Shown: piece after piece, positions 18,252 to 25,792 of the stretch
Numbering within the stretch: position 1 is the first letter of the stretch
How the letters are laid out: each line of letters begins with the position of its first letter
NCBI GenBank assembly: GCA_014584375.1
Contig: JACTMZ010000139.1
Span: forward strand, 1 to 40,102
DNA: 40,102 nucleotides
From: Verrucomicrobiota bacterium
GTDB taxonomy: Bacteria > Verrucomicrobiota > Verrucomicrobiia > Chthoniobacterales > JACTMZ01
Reading direction: 5' to 3'
Position numbers and translations under genes: made by a program
The notes under the pieces: generated by a model
What the model saw: the letters and a program-made list of their open reading frames with translations, nothing else
The model's database searches: none
Told to the model about the DNA's origin: nothing

Positions 18252-20092
18252 TCATAATGGCGCGGTCATTTTTTGCATTTCCTTTTATTCCAATGAGTAG
18301 TGTTTTATCTCCAGAAATTGAAAAACATCCGGTGTCTCCGCAGCTTGGAAAGTTTCCCTTTGCTGGATTTCTGGAAGATTTTGATATTTGGGAATATATT
18401 CCCCTGGATCAGGGGGGACGCCTCGCGCATCTTGCGCTGATTGGATCCGAGAAGGATGCCGACATTACCCGTGAGGTGCGCCGTCCGGGTTTTTTTGATC
18501 AATGGGGGCCGGCGGGCGTCTGGGACGCTTTGGAAGACATCGCGCGCGAGAAAAGCGTGTGGCTCAACCGGTGGTATTTTCTTCCCCCGATGGCGCGGGA
18601 GTTCCAGCGCACAAAGGATCGCAACATTCTGACCGATCTTATTGCCTTCGTGGAGCGCTGGTGGCGAGACAATCCTGTTCCCCAGGACCTGCCAGCCTAT
18701 TTTTCCATCGGCAAATACAACTGGCGGGACATGCAGGTGGCATGGAGGACGCTAAATTTGATTTGGTGTTATTTTCTGATCGCGCCGGAACTGGAGCCGC
18801 AAACCGAGTCCTTTTTCCGCCACGTCATCGAGGAACATGCTCGCGTCCTGCTTGCCGATTTCGGCGAGCAGCCCCTGCACGAAAACAACCATCAGTCCCA
18901 CGGGGCGCTGGTGATGCTGGCTGCGGGCGCGCTCTTTCCCGAGTTCCCGGATTCGCTGAAACTGGTTCGTCGCGCCACGCACATCCTCGAATATCACCTG
19001 GAACACGCATTTTATCCCGACGGCAATTCCATTGAACTCTGCCCGGGCTACTTTCCCTTTATCACTTCCATCTTCCGCGACGCCTGGCTGCTGTGCGATG
19101 CCAATGGAATTGAGCCTCCCAAGCGGTGCCGGGAACGGCTGGCGCAATTCCGCGGAATTTTGCTCGCCATGGCGCAGCCGGATGGAACGATGCCGCCCAT
19201 CAACGATTCCAGCGAAGTTAACACGGTTCCGTCGCTCACCATACTGGATCGGATTTTCGGTGCGGATGACAAATCCGCCGGATCGCACTGCCTGCATTCC
19301 TCCGGACAGGCCGTGATGCGGTCCGGGGATTGGTATTCCTTCCTTGATGCCGGAGACCTGATGCTGTGGCATTGGCACGGGGGGAAGCTCGGATTTCATC
19401 TCTGGCATGGCGGAGAGCCGATCGTGGTGGACAGCGGAGTGAGCGATTATGACAATCCGCGCCGGCTCTCATGGTATTGCACCCCGGAGGCGCACAACAC
19501 GCTTCTCGTGGACGGTCGTGGGGATCGCGACCGCGACACGATTACATTTTCCGAAAAGGCCCGGATCGGGGCCGGAGTCACAGCCTGGGAATCCGACGCC
19601 CGCCGCGATTTCGCGACCATGGAGCACGGGGGCTTCCACGGAGTGCGGTGGGTGCGCCATTTTCTTCTGCTAAAGACCGGCGCTTTTGTCGTTGTGGATC
19701 GCGTATTGGCTTCGGAACCGCATGATTATACATGGCTGTTTCATTTCAGCCCGGGCGAGGTCGCTTCGGTGAAGTCCGGGTTTCAAACGCGGTTTGCGCG
19801 TCGAAATCTGGCGCTGCTCTCCTCAATCGGGGAAAACGGACGACTTGCCGAAGGCTGGGTTCATCGCAATGGCAAAGACCACGCGGCCCAGGTTGCGCAA
19901 TTTTTCCATCGTGCCGCCTCGACGGTGCAGGCGTTCTGTTTCACCCCTGTGGAAGAGGGATTTCGTTTCGTCAAAATCACCGCCCCTGATCCCGCCGGGG
20001 TGGTTTCCATGCGAATCCTTTCGGAAAAATCCGAGTATAATTTCGTCCTGCCCTCCTTGAACAATTCAAGAATCGAAACACACACCCCATGA
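18236..20092 (+). CDS. heparinase II/III family protein
   Basis: HENNHQSHGALVMLAAGALFPEF, LWHGGEPIVVDSGVSDYDNP, TPEAHNTLLVDGRGDRDR. The real start may be ATG 18293. Confidence 0.85.
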   Translation: MGQALIIMARSFFAFPFIPMSSVLSPEIEKHPVSPQLGKFPFAGFLEDFDIWEYIPLDQGGRLAHLALIGSEKDADITREVRRPGFFDQWGPAGVWDALEDIAREKSVWLNRWYFLPPMAREFQRTKDRNILTDLIAFVERWWRDNPVPQDLPAYFSIGKYNWRDMQVAWRTLNLIWCYFLIAPELEPQTESFFRHVIEEHARVLLADFGEQPLHENNHQSHGALVMLAAGALFPEFPDSLKLVRRATHILEYHLEHAFYPDGNSIELCPGYFPFITSIFRDAWLLCDANGIEPPKRCRERLAQFRGILLAMAQPDGTMPPINDSSEVNTVPSLTILDRIFGADDKSAGSHCLHSSGQAVMRSGDWYSFLDAGDLMLWHWHGGKLGFHLWHGGEPIVVDSGVSDYDNPRRLSWYCTPEAHNTLLVDGRGDRDRDTITFSEKARIGAGVTAWESDARRDFATMEHGGFHGVRWVRHFLLLKTGAFVVVDRVLASEPHDYTWLFHFSPGEVASVKSGFQTRFARRNLALLSSIGENGRLAEGWVHRNGKDHAAQVAQFFHRAASTVQAFCFTPVEEGFRFVKITAPDPAGVVSMRILSEKSEYNFVLPSLNNSRIETHTP

Positions 20093-21321
20093 AATATTTA
20101 TTCCTTTCCTTGGTGCTTCTCTGTGCGCTTGCGGCGGCTTCGCTTTGCCAAGCTGCATCCGAACCGGCGCGACCCGTCACTTTTCTCATCTCGCCCGATC
20201 ACTACCTCTCCATGCGCCAAACCATCCAAAATGCCCCCGAGCCATGGATGAAGACGGCGCTTGACTCACTGCGGGGCGAGGCGGAAAAGGCGATGTCCAA
20301 GGGGCCGTGGTCGGTGATGGACAAAAATGACACCCAGCTTCCTCCTTCCGGGGACAAGCATGATTTCTACAGTCTGAGCATCTATTGGTGGGAAACTCCC
20401 GACGGCACTTGGGTATGGCGCGACGGCGAGAGGAATCCGGCCTCCATTTTGCCGGATGAGGCGGGTCTGCAACAGCTTTTCAGCACTGTGAAGATTTTGA
20501 GCAACGCCGCGTGGTTTCTTGATGAACCTCGTTATGGAGAAAAGGCCGCCTCGCTTCTCCGGCACTGGTTTCTCGACCCGGAAACCGCCATGAATCCCAA
20601 CCTGAACTTCGCAGGAGCCATCCCGGGGAAATCCACCGGGCGCGGCGTTGGCATTCACCGTTTCAAGGATTTTGCCTTTATCATTGATGCCATTGGCCTT
20701 CTGCACGCCATGGGGGTTTGGAGCGATAAGGACCAGGAAAACATGCGCCAATGGGTGGGCAAATTCGCGGAATGGGCCAACACCAGCAAGCTGGGGCTCG
20801 ATGAAAAAAAGGCGCTCAACAACCACTCGGTTTTCTATGGCAGTATGATGCTGGCCTCCGCGCTCTATACGGAGAATGAACCGTTGATCAAGGAATACTT
20901 GGAATCGTATTTTCAGAAGCAACTGATCACTCAGATTGCCAAGGACGGCAATCTTCCCCAGGAAATGAAGCGCACGCATCCCATTCACTATTTTACTTAT
21001 ACCCTGATGGGTTTTGGCATGTATGCCGAGACGGCGCGCAATCTTGGTGTTGATTATTATGATTTCGTCGGGCCCGACGGTCAAACCCTGCGGGCCGCTT
21101 TCAATTATCTGCTGCCTTATTGGGAGGGGAAAACCCCTTGGCCGAAAAAGGAGGATCCGATGCTGGATTATCGCGTTTTCATCACCGCAAGGCTCGGGGC
21201 ACTGCGCCTGAATGAACCTGCGTTTGAGACCTATCTCGAAACCAGCTTTCCCACCACATGGGCCAGGGATTATCGCAACCTTCTGTGGCCGCCGCCCGCG
21301 ACGGTCAATCAGGGGGAATAA
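20089..21321 (+). CDS. alginate lyase family (PL-type) secreted protein
   Basis: Signal peptide MKYLFLSLVLLCALAAASLCQA; YSLSIYWWETPDGTWVWRDGERNP; LNNHSVFYGSMMLASALYT (NNH motif). 4-nt ATGA overlap with the previous gene. Confidence 0.85.
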   Translation: MKYLFLSLVLLCALAAASLCQAASEPARPVTFLISPDHYLSMRQTIQNAPEPWMKTALDSLRGEAEKAMSKGPWSVMDKNDTQLPPSGDKHDFYSLSIYWWETPDGTWVWRDGERNPASILPDEAGLQQLFSTVKILSNAAWFLDEPRYGEKAASLLRHWFLDPETAMNPNLNFAGAIPGKSTGRGVGIHRFKDFAFIIDAIGLLHAMGVWSDKDQENMRQWVGKFAEWANTSKLGLDEKKALNNHSVFYGSMMLASALYTENEPLIKEYLESYFQKQLITQIAKDGNLPQEMKRTHPIHYFTYTLMGFGMYAETARNLGVDYYDFVGPDGQTLRAAFNYLLPYWEGKTPWPKKEDPMLDYRVFITARLGALRLNEPAFETYLETSFPTTWARDYRNLLWPPPATVNQGE

Positions 21322-21336
21322 TAACCCGGAGCTGCT

Positions 21337-22830
21337 TTGCCGATGGAAGCCGTCACACCCGAGGCACCCCCCGCACGGAAAACGTGGTCGGTCGGCACCC
21401 TTGTCTATACCTCGGGAGGATTGGCGGGACTCTTCGTTCTTTTGTTGCTGGGGGATTTCGCCTGGTCCATGCGGGATCGCTCCGTGGGCCAGATGGCCCA
21501 ATGGTACCTGAGCGAACTCAAGGTCCCCAGTCTCCTCTTCGCCATTCTCATCAGTTCGCTTCCCGCAGTGATCGGCCTGATCCTCGGGCCGGTTATCAGC
21601 GTCCGTTCCGACCGTCATCGCGGACGGTGGGGGCGCCGTATTCCCTACCTGCTTGTCACCACGCCACTGGCGGTCTTTGGCATGTTGGGCCTCGGTCTCT
21701 CCCCCCTGATTACGCGGGGTGTTCATTCTGCCCTGTCCGAGGACCAGCCTTTCGGTTCATGGCTGCATGGTGCCATCGGGGGAAGTTCCTCCGGTGCGTG
21801 GTTTATTGCACAGATGCAAAACGAAATCGTGGTTGCAGTGATTTGCTTTTCCGTGTTTTGGACGGCATTCGAGGTCGCAACCATCGCTGGTCAGGCGGTC
21901 TTTGGCGGCTTGATCAACGATGTGGTGCCCGCCCCCCTTCTCGGGCGGTTCTATGGCCTCTTCCGTGCGATCAGCCTTATTGATGGAATGATTTTTAATC
22001 AACTGATCTTTGGGCATGTGACGTCCCATTATACCCTGATCCTCATTGCCATCGGCATACTCTACGGCACATGTTTCATGGCGGTGTGTTTGATGATCAA
22101 GGAGGGGGAATACCCGCCGCCCGAACCTGCGGCACCCGGAGGCCGGGTGCTCACGCGCGGGTGGGGCGAAGTTCGGCGTTACCTTCGTGAGTGCTTCAGC
22201 CACCGGTATTACATTCTGGTGTTTTTCCTGTTGATGTTCGCTCACCTTACCTTTCTTCCCGTCAACACATTCAACATGCCCTTCGCACGAAGTTTGGACA
22301 TTGATCCCCAGCATTATGGTCATTTTTATTTTCGCACTTACCTGATTTCGCTTTGCCTAGCCTTCCCGCTGGGTTGGCTTGTGGACAAAGTGCATCCCCT
22401 GCGCGTGGTCATTGGATCGCTGATAGCCTATGCCTGCGTCACCTTCTGGGGGGCGTTTTTTATTTCCAGCCCGACGGTATTTTTGTACACTGTCATGGCA
22501 CATGGCGTCATTTCCGGATGCTACTGGACGTCCGCCGCCTCCCTTCCCAACCGCTTGTTCCCGGCCTCGCGGTTTGCGCAATTTGCCTCCGCCGCCGGCA
22601 TCCTTAGTTCCGTGGCGGGCATTATGATGGCGCCCTCGTTGGGGCTCATCATTGACGCCACTGGAAGGGCCTACCGCTTTGCTTATCTCGGAGGATTCTT
22701 CATTACCCTCACGGCCCTCTTTTTTGCCTGGCGCGTTTATGGACGCTTTATGGCGCTGGGCGGCCCAGCCAACTATCAGGCTCCTGATCCCGACCTTGGG
22801 TTGGGGACTGGTTCTCACTCCGAAAAATGA
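21337..22830 (+). CDS. MFS transporter, GPH-type sugar symporter-like
   Basis: About 12 hydrophobic segments; GPVISVRSDRHRGRWGRRIPYLL (GPH-family loop 2-3 motif). Confidence 0.85.
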   Translation: MPMEAVTPEAPPARKTWSVGTLVYTSGGLAGLFVLLLLGDFAWSMRDRSVGQMAQWYLSELKVPSLLFAILISSLPAVIGLILGPVISVRSDRHRGRWGRRIPYLLVTTPLAVFGMLGLGLSPLITRGVHSALSEDQPFGSWLHGAIGGSSSGAWFIAQMQNEIVVAVICFSVFWTAFEVATIAGQAVFGGLINDVVPAPLLGRFYGLFRAISLIDGMIFNQLIFGHVTSHYTLILIAIGILYGTCFMAVCLMIKEGEYPPPEPAAPGGRVLTRGWGEVRRYLRECFSHRYYILVFFLLMFAHLTFLPVNTFNMPFARSLDIDPQHYGHFYFRTYLISLCLAFPLGWLVDKVHPLRVVIGSLIAYACVTFWGAFFISSPTVFLYTVMAHGVISGCYWTSAASLPNRLFPASRFAQFASAAGILSSVAGIMMAPSLGLIIDATGRAYRFAYLGGFFITLTALFFAWRVYGRFMALGGPANYQAPDPDLGLGTGSHSEK

Positions 22831-22862
22831 ACGGGTAAGACGCCGGGGGGTGGTTGTTTAAT

Positions 22863-23876
22863 TTAAGGCACAAAAATTGCACACATCGGTTTGCTGACTT
22901 TGAGTGCGATCTCTGTTTTTCCGAGATGGCCAGTTAGCGGATCAAGGGGGTAAAGACGCACTTCATTTGCGGAGCGCCAGGCAACGGCGAGCCATTTTCC
23001 GGAAGGATCACAAATGGCATGTTGCGGATCTGCGAGTCCGTCCTGCATCAACCATTTGGGCGAATGCAAAGCCCCTTTATTTACAGAATAAGTCACAACC
23101 GAATGCTGTCCGCGATTTGTCGCGTAACACGCTTTGCCGGATGGGTGAAATGCAATTTCCGCAGCATATGTGGTGCCTTCGAAATCCGCAGGCAGCATGG
23201 TGTAATCCTTGCGGTTTTGCAGACTGCCAGTTTGTTTGTCGTATGAAAATACGGACAATGTGTTGTCCAGCTCGTTGACGGCGATGGCGATATTTCCGTT
23301 TGGAGAAAATTCAAAATGACGCGGACCTGCACCCGGCGCGGTTTTTACATGCAGGGACTTATTTTCCTGCAATTTGGAATCAACAATATCGAATGCCCAG
23401 ATCATGTCTGTTCCAAGATCGGCAACGTGCAACACATCGCGTCCGGGTGCGAACGTGACACCGTGCGGATGCGGTTTGTCCTGCCGTTTTTCATCCACAC
23501 CGGAGCCTTCCGGCTGAAAAACCGATGAGGCTTCCTCCAGACTGCCGTTTTCCCTGAGGGGAAACAGTGCAACACCGCTATTGTAATTGCTGACCGCGAG
23601 AAAACGTCCGTGTGGATCCACCGCCAAATGACACGGAACCGCTCCTTGGGAATCCACGGTGTTGATCAGCGTCAGCAAACCATCGGCTTCAATCGTAAAT
23701 GCAAGTACTTTTGCGTCCTCTTCATTGAGCGAATACAGCACACGTTTCTTGGGATGATATGCGAGAAAAAAGCTTTTGCCCGCTGCCGCAACGCGCTGTT
23801 CGGAAAGCATTCCGGTTTCAACTTCAAAATGTGCGACTTGAATGCCGCTGTCGGAAGATGCGGTGTAGATGAGCAT
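22863..23876 (-). CDS. lactonase family protein (6-phosphogluconolactonase YbhE-like, 7-bladed beta-propeller)
   Basis: DKPHPHGVTFAPGRDVLHVADLGTDMIWAFDI; GPRHFEFSPNGNIAIAVNELDNTLSVFSYD. Confidence 0.9.
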   Translation of the reverse strand: MLIYTASSDSGIQVAHFEVETGMLSEQRVAAAGKSFFLAYHPKKRVLYSLNEEDAKVLAFTIEADGLLTLINTVDSQGAVPCHLAVDPHGRFLAVSNYNSGVALFPLRENGSLEEASSVFQPEGSGVDEKRQDKPHPHGVTFAPGRDVLHVADLGTDMIWAFDIVDSKLQENKSLHVKTAPGAGPRHFEFSPNGNIAIAVNELDNTLSVFSYDKQTGSLQNRKDYTMLPADFEGTTYAAEIAFHPSGKACYATNRGQHSVVTYSVNKGALHSPKWLMQDGLADPQHAICDPSGKWLAVAWRSANEVRLYPLDPLTGHLGKTEIALKVSKPMCAIFVP

Positions 23877-24020
23877 GGAGAAAAAAGGGACAGCTCCACG
23901 ATTTTAAATCCTACGAATAAGAAGGAGAGGTTTTTCTTTCCATAAACAAGGCGGCAACTGGGAGCGCGGAGTGAAGGGGAGGCCTGACTGAAGTATTACT
24001 GCGTGGATTTTTAGCCGAAT

Positions 24021-24425
24021 CTAGGAGTGAAGTAGATTGAGCTTTTTGATTTGATGGAGGATTTTTGCAAGCTGCCTGCCGGTTGGAGTGAGGCTGTATT
24101 CGACATGGGGAATTTTGCCGGGAAACTCCTTTCGCTGGATAATGCCAAATTCCAAAAGTTTTCGCAGACGTTCGTTGAGAATTTTTTTTGAAATGCCGGG
24201 AATATAACGCTCCAATTCACCGGGGCGTTTTATATTTTCGTGAATGGCCGCAACAACTCCTGCAGACCATTTGCAGCCAATGATGTCCTCCAGGCAATGA
24301 TAAGCGGAGCGTTCCCCAAGGCTGAGGAATTTCTTTGGAGCTTTCATCGGGGCATGTTCATAAAGGTTCATTCCGTCGTCAATATGGCAACCATTTTGTG
24401 CCCGGTTGCGCCAATTTTGACTCAT
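24021..24425 (-). CDS. HxlR family winged-helix transcriptional regulator
   Basis: CLEDIIGCKWSAGVVAAIHENIKRPGELERYIPGISKKILNERLRKLLEFGIIQRKEFPGKIPHVEYSLTPTGRQL. Start taken at ATG 24425. Confidence 0.9.
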   Translation of the reverse strand: MSQNWRNRAQNGCHIDDGMNLYEHAPMKAPKKFLSLGERSAYHCLEDIIGCKWSAGVVAAIHENIKRPGELERYIPGISKKILNERLRKLLEFGIIQRKEFPGKIPHVEYSLTPTGRQLAKILHQIKKLNLLHS

Positions 24426-24440
24426 CTCAAAATGAGCGGT

Positions 24441-24460
24441 GAAGGTCATCAATGGCCTTC
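24441..24460. promoter_or_regulatory. near-perfect 20-bp palindrome, candidate HxlR operator
   Basis: GAAGGTCAT-CA-ATGGCCTTC: 8 of 9 arm positions complementary, in the 63-bp gap between divergent HxlR and thioredoxin-like genes. Confidence 0.6.
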
Positions 24461-24488
24461 GATATAAAACCAAACGAAAACATATATT

Positions 24489-24728
24489 ATGAAAACCAAA
24501 GCTATATTCTACCATGCGGGATGCCCTGTATGCGTTGATGCCGAAACAAACCTCGCCCTTGCACTCGATGCCTCACGCTTCGATGTGGAAGTCGTCCATC
24601 TCGGAAGCGATAAATCCCGCATTGCGGAAGCCGAAGCCAGCGGGGTGAAATCCGTTCCAGCGCTCGTGTTGGGCGGAAGCCCCTACCATATCAACTTCGG
24701 GGCGGATATTTCCGCACTCAAAGTCTGA
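24489..24728 (+). CDS. small thioredoxin/glutaredoxin-fold protein with CPVC motif
   Basis: 79 aa: MKTKAIFYHAGCPVCVDAETNLALALDASRFDVEVVHLG ... GVKSVPALVLGG (cis-Pro region VPAL). Confidence 0.85.
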   Translation: MKTKAIFYHAGCPVCVDAETNLALALDASRFDVEVVHLGSDKSRIAEAEASGVKSVPALVLGGSPYHINFGADISALKV

Positions 24729-24738
24729 TCTCCAATGC

Positions 24739-24768
24739 GTCCGGCCGGTCTCACAGCCGGTCGGACGA
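24739..24768 (+). terminator. GC-rich hairpin downstream of thioredoxin-like gene, no U-tract
   Basis: CGTCCGGCCGG-tctcacag-CCGGTCGGACG: 11-bp stem with one G-T pair, 8-nt loop, starting 10 nt after the stop codon. Confidence 0.5.
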
Positions 24769-24886
24769 CATTTGCCGTGGCTGCGAGCGGTGTAAGAATT
24801 AATCCCTGCGAGGAGCGGCAGATTTATGCGAAGTCCCTTCGCTACGGCGGCCAGGGCAATACGGGCGCGTCACCAGGGGGCGCGGT

Positions 24887-25660
24887 CTAGCCGGTCAGTT
24901 CCTGTTTCGCATTATTCCGAATACACCGGTCAAAGAAATCGAAGGCGACGGAATGATGGCATTCGTGCGAGCCGTCAAAGATTTGAAAATAAAAGTTCTC
25001 CGGATTGTGCGTTTCAATTTTCTGCGCCAGCAGCCAACTGTGCGAGAAGGGAACACTGCGGTCATGCCGACCGTGTGACAGAAGGAGGTTTTTATTCGCG
25101 AGAATCTCCGCGTAAAAAATCGGGGAACGATCGCGGTATTGCGCTTCCGTTTCCGCTCCCGGCGCGCCGCCGCAGACGGATGCAATATGGGCGCTGTAAG
25201 CAGGGTTTTGGCCATGCCATGCAGCAAGGTCGGTGATGGGGCACCAACTGGAAACAGCCGTCCATTCAAATTCCTCCCTCGCAGCGGTCATCAGTCCCAT
25301 GTGGCCGCCGCCGCTGCCGCCGTGAAGAAATACAGGTCTGCTTCCCAGATCGAGCCGTCTTTGCGCCTCCCTCGTTGCATCCACAATGTCACGACAAGCG
25401 AGCGCGGATCCACCCGCCTGCGTCGCACGCGGATTATCCGTCAAATTGGGACCGCGAAACTCCGGCAGCAGCAGCGCCCAGTTTCTTTCCCCGCAAATCG
25501 GCTGCATCGCATTCCATTGATTAAAACGGTCCGCGCTCCATGTGTGCAATCCGACCACCAGGGCCGACGGCTTGACGGGAGACCACAGCAGGGACGGTTC
25601 GGCAGATCCATCCAGGGAGTTGGTGACAAGGATTTCCTGAAAAGCGGGCGGCTGGCTCAT
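24887..25660 (-). CDS. alpha/beta hydrolase (prolyl oligopeptidase/esterase-like)
   Basis: VFLHGGSGGGHMGLMTAAR (G-x-S-x-G-like nucleophile elbow), HGRHDRSVPFSHSWLLA, DGSHECHHSVAFDFF. Start set at ATG 25660. Confidence 0.8.
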   Translation of the reverse strand: MSQPPAFQEILVTNSLDGSAEPSLLWSPVKPSALVVGLHTWSADRFNQWNAMQPICGERNWALLLPEFRGPNLTDNPRATQAGGSALACRDIVDATREAQRRLDLGSRPVFLHGGSGGGHMGLMTAAREEFEWTAVSSWCPITDLAAWHGQNPAYSAHIASVCGGAPGAETEAQYRDRSPIFYAEILANKNLLLSHGRHDRSVPFSHSWLLAQKIETHNPENFYFQIFDGSHECHHSVAFDFFDRCIRNNAKQELTG

Positions 25661-25792
25661 GGGCGGAATATTTCGGAAGGCCCGCCGGTGTGTCAAGTGG
25701 CCGGCGCGCGACAAACCGAATTGGGTCGCTGAAAAAAATTGGAAATACGGGCTCCCTTGATGCGCATTGCTCGGGTAGTATTGCAACTTCAC

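Noticed and set aside
20266-21726. 486-aa minus-strand ORF antisense to the alginate-lyase/MFS genes
   Set aside because: No recognisable domain; sense-strand proteins have clear family motifs, so this is a GC-rich shadow ORF.
25683-25706. CGCCGG/CCGGCG inverted repeat upstream of the alpha/beta hydrolase
   Set aside because: 6-bp GC-only arms in GC-rich DNA; not distinguishable from chance.
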